A stretch of 64,000 nucleotides of DNA from Leptasterias polaris. Its lineage: Eukaryota; Echinodermata; Asteroidea; Forcipulatida; Asteriidae. Under the pieces are notes generated by a model that was not told where the DNA came from, searched no databases, and saw nothing but the letters and a program-made list of their open reading frames with translations. The translations under genes and the position numbers were made by a program. This document shows positions 54,901-64,000 of this stretch, piece by piece (position 1 is the stretch's first letter; every line of letters begins with the position of its first letter). Location of the stretch: assembly GCA_037783415.1 (NCBI GenBank), contig JAZGTN010000003.1, positions 3,696,501 through 3,760,500 on the forward strand, written 5' to 3'.

Positions 54901-55588
54901 AGACTAGAGCTAGAGGCCCTCCTTAAAGGTATTATACAGGATTGGCAGAGCTGACAAAATAATCACAGACAGTGTTCATGTTTTGTGTAATCAACCACAT
55001 ACATGAAATAACAAACCTGTGAAAATTTGAGCTCAATTGGTCATCGAGGTCACGAGAAAATAGTGAAAAGACACCTTATGTGTTTTCTGTTTTTCAAACA
55101 TCGAGTTTATTATCGCGCGCGATAAAAACTATTGTTTTACTCATTTCTCAGAAACGATAGCATTTTAGGCAGAAATATTTTAAGGAACCCTTTCTACCAT
55201 TACTTACTTCAAATCATGTAAGTTATGTGTGAATCTGTGAACATTTGTGTTTTTCGATTTAAGTAAAAAAAACAAAAAATCAACACCTGAAAATAGTGTT
55301 TGGACTTGGATAAGAGTGGCACGTCTCTTCCATTTAATAAGTAATTGTTATTTGGGCCTGCAGTGCCATGTCCTACAAAGTCGGGAAAACTTCCCGAGTG
55401 GGATTTTGGACTATTAAGGTTATTTGTTTGGATTTAAGACATTTTAACATTTGACTGCTTGCTCTCACTGTTTGTGATGTGGTGTTATGTCCATTGCAGT
55501 GTACCACACCGGCTACATCTACTTTGCAGCCAAAGGCATACGAGGATTTGAGATGAGCCACTTGTCAATCTTCAACATGTCCAGATGA
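45955..55588 (+). CDS. TMEM134: TMEM134-like two-pass membrane protein
   Basis: Six exons join in phase: 45955-46032, 49147-49232, 50516-50592, 51204-51245, 51879-51935 and 55500-55588, giving 142 residues. The N-terminal half is acidic and hydrophilic (DSLASVSSGTYKPLIEESQ). Then come WWQHPEIRQNWRAVLGS, a first hydrophobic segment (VVMLVVGILLIAAGIVF), a second (SAIFIIIGFLFFVPG) and the family block LYHTGYIYFAAKGIRGF. This matches the TMEM134/TMEM230 (DUF872) family, closest to TMEM134 as I recall it. Human TMEM134 is longer (about 195 residues), mostly at the N-terminus, so an upstream coding exon could be missing. Exon 1 is the least certain; its donor (AAG then GTTCTC) is weak. TMEM134's function is poorly known; TMEM230 acts in vesicle traffic. 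Introns hold many repeats. Confidence 0.85.
47752..47930 (+). repeat. family gamma inverted-repeat copy
   Basis: In intron 1 of the TMEM134-like gene. Contains CAATATTGCTTAACAATTTTCTGCTAAGCAAAA and a right end near GCAGCTCGATAATATTGGGCCC. Confidence 0.65.
48540..48690. repeat. dispersed repeat family epsilon copies in intron 1
   Basis: GGGCACCAAGGCATTC and TTTTTTGAAGGGGGACCAAGG words. Further copies lie nearby at about 47350-47480 and 48000-48150. Confidence 0.5.
49488..49676 (+). repeat. family gamma inverted-repeat copy
   Basis: In intron 2 of the TMEM134-like gene: CAATTTCATAGAGATGC at the left, GAGCAGTTCCATGAAGTTAGGCCC at the right. Confidence 0.7.
51008..51152 (+). repeat. family gamma inverted-repeat copy, left-truncated
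   Basis: In intron 3 of the TMEM134-like gene: begins near AAAAAAAGCAGGGTACCAGTC and ends TATTGAAACTAGACCC. Confidence 0.6.
52084..52980 (+). mobile_element. non-LTR retrotransposon (L2/Rex-like) 3' fragment, split
   Basis: Intron 5 of the TMEM134-like gene holds an RT C-terminal sequence. YLGTIIDNHLNW...MFCIRKLKSFNIP lies before an inverted-repeat insertion (52201-52475). It resumes at about 52486 with MLTFCISVWYGSITVSN and continues through RLKGVTKTAARLIG to a stop at 52792-52794. The 3' end is AATAAATGAAGG-like near 52970-52985. Same orientation as the host gene. Confidence 0.75.
52201..52475. repeat. ~105-bp inverted repeat interrupting a LINE fragment
   Basis: Left arm 52201-52307 and right arm 52371-52475 are inverted copies differing by a few bases and a small indel, with a 63-bp spacer. 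The outermost arm sequence (CAATCCTTCACCGATCTTGA) is itself LINE coding sequence, so the inversion-duplication includes part of the LINE. Confidence 0.85.
52990..53794. other. intron 5 sequence, no feature recognised
   Basis: AT-rich intron DNA. GGCCAGTAATTTTAG / CTGGTCCAGTAAAGATTTTGAG words near 53220-53530 recur weakly near 56530-56570. Confidence 0.4.
53795..54069 (-). repeat. tRNA-like sequence within a TIR element
   Basis: Perfect 20-bp inverted ends (TGATTTTGGGTTGAACAAGG at 53795-53814; its reverse complement at 54050-54069) enclose 235 bp. On the minus strand about 53893-53825 reads GCTAGATAGCTCAGTTGGTA ... GGTCGTTGGTTCAAATCCCA, a tRNA-like sequence with good A and B boxes but a poor anticodon stem. 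The copy at 30957-31096 shares core and flanks. Confidence 0.75.
54207..54530 (+). mobile_element. non-LTR retrotransposon 3' end (CR1-like)
   Basis: Codons 54207-54299 read WNSLPLHIRATKSLDIFKTL then LKTHLFNISYD and a TGA (54300-54302), the typical C-terminus of CR1/L2-type LINE proteins. The 3' UTR ends with ATGCGCCTCGGAATAAG (from 54449), GATAGATGGCGCTTTACAAG and (ATT)n. This tail is shared with the SINE at 27463-27897. Confidence 0.8.
54608..54798 (+). repeat. family gamma inverted-repeat copy, best preserved
   Basis: Left end GGGCACAATTTCATAAAGCT and right end AGCTCTATGAAATTGGACCC are inverted copies. In intron 5 of the TMEM134-like gene. Confidence 0.75.
54923..55262 (+). repeat. TTAAAGG element (family alpha), right-truncated
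   Basis: Nearly identical to the left 340 bp of 61380-61742, with only a few substitutions seen. The right terminal repeat is missing. In intron 5 of the TMEM134-like gene. Confidence 0.8.
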
Positions 55589-57972
55589 GGACAGTGACTC
55601 CACGGAGAATGTGCAGTAGATCTTGCTCACAAGTCAGCCATTTTATATCGAGGTCATTTCCGAATTAGCAGCTGCGACTGGATCACCACGTTAACCCTAG
55701 GAGTGCCCTGTGTTTTAACACGTGTAATGCCATGCATTTGAAGCTGAAAGTTGCTACCCTTTTTGTTTTTTAGTATTAAATGATTTTCACAAAGGTCATG
55801 TTAAGGTCACTGTGTTGTAACCATAGAGTTATATATAAGAACTAATGGGCATACAAAAACATGCAACACGATCCGCCATAAAGCATTTATGCCCATTCAG
55901 ACAATAGTCTTGACTCATTATATTTCACTGGTCATATTTCACAGCAAACATTTTCCAAGTGGACATTCGTATGAAATTTACCAATAGGAATTTTTGCCCA
56001 TGGTGGGTCGGCAGAGGGTTAGTTCTAAAACTCTATGGTTGTAACCGAAACAAATGTGTACAGTGACTGATGTCCGTGGTATCGCATAGCAAAATGAGAC
56101 ACAAAATGTAACGGTTGCTGCTCAAAAATCATCATTTGCTACTCAATTACAGCATTCAGTGTGCACAAAACATCTTCAGTCTAAACATTTTGAGATGCAA
56201 AATTTCATTTCAAAGTTGTTCCCTGGCAGTATAAATAGGGCTGATTTAATCATCATAAAGTCAGAACAATGGATTGATTTGATTGGCCTTGGATACTGCT
56301 AGGTTTAACATGTGTTGAAGCATATGCTGCCATTTGTTGCAGCTGCCCATTCGGACATAGCCTGAGGATGGAATTAGTCTGGTCCCGGTCAGCTATCAAG
56401 GATTATTATTTGGTATTTAGTATTATATGCAGGGTATGGGACCACAAAAACAAAGCAAATCATTTTAAATCATGGTTGACAAGAAAAGATACATCAGAGC
56501 TTGAATTTGGTGGGGAAATCCTCAAGACCACAGGGTTTTGTAGCTGAAAACTTTTACTGGACCAGAAACTGTATTGCAAGATAAGAACCAAAATGAGGCA
56601 AAAACTTGCCACACAGGTTAATATGTAAACTGTTTATATTTGAACAAGCACCTATTATTGGGATTACACAATAACCCCTCCAAAAGGGAGATTATAAGCA
56701 TACATTCCAGTACCTTCTGACCCTCTTTGTGTGTGGGAAACAAATCAGCGCGTTAGGTGCATGCCTGTGTACGCTACACAATGGAATGTGTGGATGGATA
56801 TTCACGTCGGCCGTTTGACTGACTGCAACAAATTTAGGGCGCTCAAAAAAAGGTTCCGGACAGAGTAAAACGTCCAGGATGAAATACAATTTCACATGAT
56901 ATATGTGACTGGTATCCTGCTCATTTTTGGTTAAGCAATATTTTAATTGGGACCAGTTCATACATCTCACTATAAAGGGAAAAAGGTGGAAGGCAAGAGG
57001 TGCTGTATTTCCATTTTGCGTAGACTGTGCACCAGGCTTTCAAAGCCGTTTTCCCATTGGAAAATCTTAAAGTCTATGGGGAAATGAGGCCAAGGATCAG
57101 GGCAACAGGGGCTATGGCTCCAATGGGATGTAAGAGTCAAGTCCACTCGAATAAAATTACAAGTCCTTTTCCTTAAAAAAAACCCCAAGATCTTCCTTTC
57201 ATTGTGTATGGCTTGTCAAACCCGCCAACAAGTATGTACAGATTAAACAAAAAACAATAATGTAAATTAACTTTCAAGAAATATAAATATATTTAAAGAA
57301 ATGTGTTACAAATTTGCGATGTACATGTTTAATCTAACGATTATGAAATAGAACAAATAGTACTATCTTTTGCCAATTGTTGCTGTCGGATTATATTTTG
57401 TGATAAATTTTGGTGACTAATTAGATTGTAAAAACAATATGCATGTTATAGAAATCTTCCATTTTGAATGCAAGAGAATTTGTTTGCATCTGTTTACATA
57501 AACACTGTGTATATACTTAATTAAAAAATACAGTTGTTAATTAAAGCACACATCACTTGTTTTAAGGGGGGTGATCGAGACATGTTGACATTGAAACAAA
57601 AACCAATTACTACACTAATAATTATTTGTGTGTGAAATACAGTATCCCTCAAATGAGCATCTAAACTTTTACAAAGCAAAAAAAAGAAAAATATATAAAA
57701 AGGATTCTACTTTTCTTCTTTTTGATTATCCTTTTGTACTCAAAATTTTATTTAAAAAGCATATTTCCCAATGACTGATTATGCATTCAATTTATAGAGT
57801 CTATAATGTACATAAAGAATTTAAAAGCATCAATATGCAATTAGCCAGACAACAGCTGTGCATAATTTCAAGCCCAAAATGGTTTTGTACACAAACATGA
57901 ATTCGCCCTCACGGCTTCAAAACCCAGGGTAAGTTAAGCACTCTTCTAATAATGTCAGTATAGCTCTATGGT
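55589..57972. other. 3' flank of the TMEM134-like gene and intergenic DNA
   Basis: No second gene recognised. ATTAAA near 55774 is a weak polyadenylation candidate. A partial gamma copy (about 56890-56957) and an epsilon copy (about 57000-57125) are present. Confidence 0.4.
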
Positions 57973-58391
57973 TTGAAAGGTTCTGCATACGTTTGGTAAT
58001 GACTTTGAAAATTAGTGGCAATAAAAACTTAAGTGGTAAGAAGTACAGCAGCTTTCGATAGTATAAAGCATTTTGAGAATCATTTCACTTTTAAGTAATG
58101 TGTTTATGGGAAAAAGTTTTTTTTCCCCAGGTTTTATGCCTCAATATTTGAATCTGAGAAACTTTACTGTCAGAAACATTTCTCAGATTGTGTATTCCTA
58201 TAGGGAATATTCTTCCTGTGTGGACATATTCGCTCCAGTTTTTCGGCGATATCTCAAAAACGCGACCACTTTTTAAAGTGAACTTTTAACAGGTTAATTT
58301 TATTGTTAATTTTATTGTATATATTTATACATTTATATAGGATTTAAACAATCGAACGGTTCCAAAAACCAAAGGTATACTTTACCTTTAA
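57973..58391 (+). repeat. dispersed repeat family beta, copy 4
   Basis: TTGAAAGGTTCTGCATACGT at the left; AAAGGTATACTTTACCTTTAA at the right. The inverted ends are still recognisable. It has a small internal TTAATTTTATTG duplication near 58296-58315. Confidence 0.75.
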
Positions 58392-59599
58392 ATGACAAGT
58401 GGTGTGGAGCCAATTGTTGTTGAAGTGGTTTAATCATAAGTAATTATCGTGAAATGAATGTTTCTTTTTGCCAAACAAATACCTTGAAGACCACTCTTGA
58501 TTGATAAACTCTGTTTACCAGGAGCTCCAAAATATGCAAAAGCAATTTTATCAAACCCATACAAATTGCACTAATGACCTTTTAGTTCTGAGCAGACGAT
58601 ATGGGAGTTGAGTTGTGCGTTGGTTCTCTCCTGGGCTACAAGGGTTTTTCTCCAGGCCTTCAAATTTTCCTCTCTCCGAAAAAAATCAAACACTTTCGAT
58701 ATCTTGCTGCACTCTATGGTCATATATGGGTCGATAAGGATGGATGCAAAAGGCACTTTTACATGACTATGTTGTAGCTGCATCCTTCGCAGTTCAGCTT
58801 CTCAGCTGCAAGTAAGGATGATTAGCCTCCCAAATCATTGATATTTATATTCTTTATGTTGTTTCCTGGTACATTAATAAACCCAATTCATGAATGATCA
58901 GCTGATTATTATTTGCTGATAATTATGTCTTCTATGTGTTTAAAATGTCTTGGGACAGATAGATGTTTAATTTTTGTAATTTATAGAATGTTCCAATTGT
59001 TGTGTAATGCTGTTTCAAACATCTTGAATGGTTTTGAAACTCTTGTTAATTTATTTTGTGGTAAAGTGTTCTGTTTGAGTGTGTTGTATTTTAAGTTCAA
59101 TTTAAAATCTTTCCCAAACAGATGCAAAATTAGAATGGTAGAAGTTCCTGTTTAATCAATTGGGTTTTTTATTTTGTAGATAGATTGTAAAGACAAAATT
59201 TCAATTGAGGGCTAATTTATGTTAATTCTGCAGGTGCACATTAGGTTTAGAAAATAATATATTGTTGGAAAAACTATCCTATTTTGTTATGAAAAATATC
59301 ATCAGGGTATCTCAATATTTAAGACACACCGTTTATTACTATTATTTGTTACGGTAAATTAAATATTCTGCGCAAGTTTCTTAAAGGTAATGTTCTTGTA
59401 GGGAATAATGAGTTCATTCCCATCCTCTTATTTTCAATAAACACACCATACAACCAACCTGTACAAAATCTCATCAACTTCAGTCCTCAAGCTTTGGTGA
59501 AATAGTTTAATACTAATAATGGCTCTTGGAAAGCATAATTTCGAAGAAATTATAATTGCGCTTCAAACATAATTACCCACCGGTCAACTGGGCCATTTA
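58392..59599. other. intergenic DNA, no gene recognised
   Basis: A minus-strand frame near 58571-58783 includes RREENLKAWRKTLVAQERTN, which resembles translated transposon-derived repeats seen in many invertebrate genomes. It is not supported as a gene. Confidence 0.35.
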
Positions 59600-59838
59600 T
59601 TTCATTCCATAAACCATTTCAGCTCCCTTTGGAATATAGAGCCGGTGCTGCCAAATATGTAGCGCACCAAGCTATATCTGTTCTCACAGGTACCCATTTA
59701 CCACTGGGTGAAGAGAAGCAATTATGGTTAAACAGTTTTGCTCAAGGAAATAAATGTCATAACCTGAACTCGAACCCACACCCTGATGACTTAGCCGCCA
59801 GAACTTGGGTCTGATGCACTAAACTGTTCGGCCACGAC
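59600..59838 (-). repeat. tRNA-Leu-derived SINE, second copy
   Basis: Reverse complement shows GTCGTGGCCGAACAGTTTAG, GGTTCGAGTTCAG, TTGAGCAAAACTGTTTAACC and GGTAAATGGGTACCTGTGAG, parallel to the head and body of 27536-27780. It lacks the LINE-like tail. Confidence 0.75.
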
Positions 59839-60276
59839 AGTTTGGTCTGATTTGTATGCATGTTTATATTTGGCTGATTTCCATTGGCAATCTAAACAAG
59901 CAGTGGTGATTTGGGTGTATTTAAATTAAATGTTATTGACGCTGATGGTGAAAGTACTTCTCCAGAAGATATATTCTGGTATGAACTTTTTAACCGGTTA
60001 GCTTTCAGAATGAAGCTAATATCAAAAAATATGTAAATTTAAAATTAATTAATTTATTATTTTTTCATTTAATTTTTAACTATCCTGTACTATGTCTTTA
60101 AAAGGAAGAGTTCATTTAGAATTGTTTTACTGTTACACAAGAAGCCAATCAGAGTCCTATTTCATTGTGCTACTCACTGGGGGAGTTCTGCACTTACTTA
60201 AACCTGTAAAGCACATAATTCTATTGACTGCAAGCGCAGAATTCTGCAGTAAGCAGAGCCATGCAATTATGCCCTG

Positions 60277-60371
60277 ATCAAACATAGTGTGGTATTTCAG
60301 CAAATGAAATGGACCCACATTCAAACAGTTTTCATGAAAATGATGGCATGCTCGTCATGTTTTCTGTAGTA
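60277..60371 (+). repeat. 95-bp repeat, identical to 24336-24430
   Basis: Same orientation as its twin in PIPOX intron 3; the sequences diverge abruptly on both sides. Confidence 0.85.
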
Positions 60372-60581
60372 ATGGGCAACTGGTAGCACGGGCAACTTCA
60401 TGTTTTTTAAAAATTTTATTAGAAATACACACCGTTTTTCTCTGATTGTTGCCAGTTGTTACTGCATGTTTGTAAATCATAAAGTTGTGATAGAAAAGTT
60501 AAATTGATTGCCAAGTATGATAGTATTCTTTGTTTATCACCAAGTAACTTCCAATTAGATTTTTTTAAATTTTTTTATTTT

Positions 60582-60757
60582 ATAGACCTTATGCATATGA
60601 CGTCATTTGAGTAGGGCGCCCTCGCCTAGAGGTCAAAAGGAAGCCGTTCATTGGCCAGTCTTGTGCGTCGCGCGTACAAATCAGCGCGTTACCATTGTTT
60701 CATCATCAGTTTACCTCTAAGATGGCGGCTTGGTGACGTCAATGCATAAGGTCTATT
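60582..60757. repeat. ~170-bp inverted-repeat element with CRE palindromes in its ends
   Basis: TAGACCTTATGCATATGACGTCA at the left (from 60583) and TGACGTCAATGCATAAGGTCTA at the right (to about 60755) are inverted copies with one indel-sized difference. TA borders both ends, as in Tc1/mariner-type insertions. CTCTAAGATGGCGG lies near 60714-60727. Confidence 0.7.
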
Positions 60758-60767
60758 GGGCATTCAG

Positions 60768-60920
60768 TTTGGCTCAGTGGTTTTTTCCCCCTGCCTTTCA
60801 CCTTTGTGGACCCCAGTTTGAATTCCGGACCAGAGCCCTGCATGTGGATTGGGTTTTCAGTCCCTTCCTGATTGCATGGGTTTTCCCATTAAGGGGTTTT
60901 CCTCCCACATCTTAAATTGC
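60768..60920 (+). repeat. tRNA-derived SINE, second copy
   Basis: TTTGGCTCAGTGGTT ... CTTTCACCTTTGTGGACCCC ... GCATGTGGATTGGGTTTTCAG parallels 39058-39250 without the internal triplication. Confidence 0.7.
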
Positions 60921-61379
60921 AATTTTTTTTCATCGTCTTCTTTACACAGGTATCTTCAGGCCTACAGGCTACAGTTCTTTAGTCACTTTTGGGGTCCCTT
61001 GGTTTCGTTACCAAAAATATGTATTAATAGTCATCATCATCTTCATAATAAAGCATTCATAGTGACCGTTTGCATGGCCTCTAAGCACTTGTAATAGATA
61101 ACAAATATTGTATTCAGAAACTAGCAACTACAGGCCAAATTTTTACCAGTATTCAGACTAAATAATAACATGTTAAGTAAAAGTTAAAATTACCAATAAC
61201 ATCACAATTAAAATGATAAAATATATTATAATAAAGCTTACTTCAGCTATCACGATAATTTGACACAAATTTACATAAATCAGGCATGGTATTTTTCCTA
61301 CTTATGTTTGATTTTCGATTTTATTTTTGCCCTCAGAAAAATCACCAAATTGTTATTTAACAGCCTGAACGAATTTATG

Positions 61380-61742
61380 TTAAAGGTATTATACAGGATT
61401 GGTAGAGCTGACAAAATAATCACAGACAGTGTTCATGTTTTGTGTAATCAACCACATACATGAAATAACAAACCTGTGAAAATTTGAGCTCAATTGGTCA
61501 TCGAGGTTACGAGAAAATAGTGAAAAGAGACCTTATGTGTTTTCTGTTTTTCAAACATCGAGTTTATTATCGCGCGTGATAAAAACTATTGTTTTACTCA
61601 TTTCTCAGAAACGATAGCATTTTAGGCAGAAATATTTTAAGGAACCCTTTCTACCATTACTTACTTTAAATCATGTAAGTTATGTGTGAATCTGTGAACA
61701 TTTGTGTTTTTCGATCTTACCAATAGTGTACAGGGCCTTTAA
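61380..61742 (+). repeat. TTAAAGG element (family alpha), full length
   Basis: 363 bp, begins TTAAAGGTATTATACAGG and ends CAGGGCCTTTAA. Noncoding; nearly identical to 54923-55262 over the shared part, hence recent. Confidence 0.8.
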
Positions 61743-63443
61743 AGCCTACTAATACCATAATATGTACATAGGTCAGCCATTGTACTCAATAAAAATTTCA
61801 AACCTTTTTTCAAGGGCCAAGTACCATGCCTGATTAATTTGGATATAAAAGTATTGTCAGTACTAAAGAAAGTTACTGAACTCAAGAAGCCTTTACAATG
61901 TAAAAGAGATAAGAGTTGACTTGATGTATTTCTATTTAGTAAAGTTGTATATGCAATCATGATTCATATTCGTTATTATGTGTAATTTGGAGAATTGTGA
62001 ATAAAATTGGATTACTAAACTTCCAAATGAGAACTGTCGTTGAATCTTTTGCTATAGGAAGTAAAGAAGTTCATAAACATAAATACTAGAAATTAAAAAG
62101 TGGTCTTGCGTTCACTGATTGCTCAACAATTTGGGCTAGTCAAGGCACACTGTGCTAATGGTTACCTCATGTTGTCAAGTAACGTAAAGATATCATCTCT
62201 CAAAATTCCTGTGTGAAAAATAAAATAATAACAATAAAAACCCGGACGAAAACAAAAGGAATTTTTGTCTGTAGAGACGAACCCCCTCCCCACCCCACCA
62301 TCCCTACCCGAATTCCGCCCCGCCCACCCAATCATTCACTTCTTGATGAAATTCCGGCAAAATGATTGGCTCGTTGGACTACGCCCCTGCCGCTCCCTCT
62401 TTCATGTGTAAAAATCATAACGAAAGAGGGCGCCATACTGTGTGCATGTGTTTTCCACTTTTTATGGGTAAGTTTGTTATTGAACCACCGTTTATTTACA
62501 CTAAAAAATCATAAAAGTAGAGAGCATTATCCTTTTTGGGGGGGGGGGGGTAAGACTATCACACCTGTATCAAAGAAATGCATGTACATTTATACAAGTT
62601 GTTTAGTGTGTTTTTCAACGACTTTTTAAAGTCAAAATCAGGTTGGCTGAACCATGGAGGTAGAAGCTGAACATTGCATGCAGCATGCTAGCTAGCCCTA
62701 GCCCTGGTTGGTGGTAGGACGTCATCAGTCAGCAGTGCAACGGAGGAGTCCAACCTGGGCTAGCTAGCCCCGTGCCAAATACGCGCTGCTGGATTCCATC
62801 CACTTCAGGAGCGGAGGGAGGGAGTCCATGGAGTACCATGTTGGCACTATTTTATTTTTTATGGTGTAATTGGTTGACGACGTACATGCTGTTAATGTTA
62901 TGTATGTAGGAGTATATTATAATTATTATTATTTATTATCACGATTGTCAATATTTTCTTGAAGCTATTTTTGTTGGAGCTAAGATTATCGCAGCTAATT
63001 AGCTCTCAGTCTCAGTACTCGCTCTCAGTGCTAGTGCAGTAGTTGGAAATTATGCATAGACTGGCCCCTTGTCTTTTTTTATCTGCAAGGATAAAGACAG
63101 GCACTGGTCTTTACACTAACAGGCCCAATGATTTCATTGTTTTTGGATACAATGATTTCATTGTTTTTGGATACAATGAATTGATTTCATTGGATAAACG
63201 TGCTGTGAGCTTTCCATATCTGTGTTAATACTGTTTAAGGATTGGTCTGAGGTGATGTAATTTGTCAGCTTGCACATTCGGTCGGTCGTCTGCATGTTGC
63301 ATGTGCATAATGTTTACATCATGTACATAATGTTTACATCATGTAGTGTTGTTTTATTCACTACGAATTTCCGTGTGAAATGAATGCAAGGCCAAAGGTA
63401 CATCTGGCAACATCCGGCCAGTCTTGTATCTGGCACGAGCCTC
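61743..63443. other. upstream region of the serine dehydratase-like gene
   Basis: No exon recognised. Short direct repeats occur: a 24-bp unit CAATGATTTCATTGTTTTTG.. twice at about 63126-63173 and a 20-bp unit ATAATGTTTACATCATGTA. twice at about 63307-63346. GCTAGCTAGCCC words near 62688 and 62759 face each other. Confidence 0.45.
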
Positions 63444-63566
63444 CAAGTTTGACGTCAGATGCTCAGGCTACCTATTAATGCAAGGCTACGATCCAGGATT
63501 AGAACCAGGGTCCACAGACTCGGAGGTGAAGGCAGCGAAGAAACCACTGAGCCAACCTGAATGACC
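63444..63566 (-). repeat. tRNA-derived SINE head, third copy
   Basis: Reverse complement GGTTGGCTCAGTGGTTTCTT ... CTTCACCTCCGAG ... GGTTCTAATCCTGG matches the heads at 39058 and 60768. Confidence 0.55.
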
Positions 63567-63640
63567 TCAATGTCTTTAATTGCTTTCTCCATTTCTTTTA
63601 TAGAACTTTATTTGGCAAACACCGTTATAAATCTAGCAAT

Positions 63641-63787
63641 ATGGCTAAACCTCTTCATATATGCACCCCTCTGTTGGAGAGTGTACCCATGACCAAAGTA
63701 GCTGGTTGTAAAGTCTTCATCAAGTGCGACAACATGCAGCCATCGGCGTCATTTAAGATCAGAGGGATTGGGCATAGAATACAGAAG
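63641..63787 (+). CDS. SDS: L-serine dehydratase-like PLP enzyme, first coding exon
   Basis: Forty-nine codons from ATG 63641 to a GT donor at 63788, phase 0; the rest lies past the right edge. MAKPLHICTPLLESVPMTKV and QPSASFKIRGIGH match the N-terminus of animal serine/threonine dehydratases (SDS or its paralogue SDSL). Lys39 in SASFK is the expected Schiff-base lysine for pyridoxal phosphate. The family deaminates L-serine and L-threonine to 2-oxo acids and ammonia in the cytosol. A pyrimidine-rich tract ending TATAG at 63603 suggests the exon begins at 63604 with 37 bases of 5' UTR, so a noncoding exon may lie upstream. SDS and SDSL cannot be separated from this exon; serine racemase is a less likely alternative. 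Confidence 0.85.
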
Positions 63788-64000
63788 GTAAAAATATGTT
63801 TAAAAGTATTTAGAGTAGTTTCTGTTTTCCATGAGCTTTATACGCCCTATTTATCAGGTTGATAAATCTGCATGGTTTTGGACAGAACAATATTAATGCA
63901 AGTCCTGAGCATAACTTTTTAACTAATTTCTAAAGAGTGTTTTTCTTCATCAGAACTTTAAGTACAATAGTCTTTTCATTTTTAATTTCAAATAAATGTT
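63788..64000 (+). other. intron 1 of the serine dehydratase-like gene (partial)
   Basis: Begins GTAAAAAT; AT-rich, no further exon before the right edge. Confidence 0.6.

Noticed and set aside
58571..58783. Minus-strand frame with EENLKAWRKTLVAQERTN
   Set aside because: Resembles translated repeat sequence common in invertebrate genomes; no gene structure around it.

Overview
This window is animal nuclear DNA. It is AT-rich, has spliced genes with GT-AG introns, carries many small dispersed repeats, and encodes proteins of metazoan families. The gene content (peroxisomal sarcosine oxidase, TMEM134-like membrane protein, Rab-like GTPase, serine dehydratase), the tRNA-derived SINEs, a Ngaro-type retroelement and the many ACATGTA / TAGGCCTACATGT words suggest a deuterostome marine invertebrate, most likely an echinoderm such as a sea star. 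The species call is inference.

Layout. 1-5 kb: a three-exon CACTA/EnSpm-type (tnp2-like) transposase gene interrupted by one in-frame stop, followed by an inverted pair of tRNA-like sequences. 5-11 kb: no host gene; an AACTGGTT satellite with a 168-bp higher-order unit (6.18-7.05 kb) and a 2-kb element with 15-bp inverted ends, a 3' hairpin and six perfect TGACGTCA palindromes (8.6-10.6 kb). 11.4-20.05 kb: a nested pair. The outer element has hAT-like ends and an 8-bp target duplication. Inside it sits a complete Ngaro/DIRS tyrosine-recombinase retrotransposon (11813-19644) with split direct repeats A1-ORFs-B1-A2-B2 and four open frames: Gag, RT/RNase H, tyrosine recombinase and SGNH hydrolase. 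20.9-21.5 kb: a Penelope-like remnant. 21.67-27.31 kb: a seven-exon PIPOX gene (390 codons, C-terminal AKL). 31.7-36.06 kb, minus strand: a three-exon divergent Rab GTPase (225 codons) with degenerate nucleotide-binding motifs. 40.32-40.39 kb: a tRNA-His(GTG) gene. 45.96-55.59 kb: a six-exon TMEM134-like gene. 63.64 kb to the right edge: exon 1 of a PLP-dependent L-serine dehydratase-like gene that continues beyond the window.

The rest is introns and intergenic DNA packed with LINE 3' ends, tRNA-derived SINEs, TTAAAGG-ended and other inverted-repeat elements, long hairpins and simple repeats. The four host genes show no operon-like relationship. The genes that clearly work together are those of the Ngaro element (Gag, RT/RH and recombinase for one replication and integration cycle). 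Exon joins were set by hand from GT/AG sites, reading phase and remembered family similarity; no database search was run.
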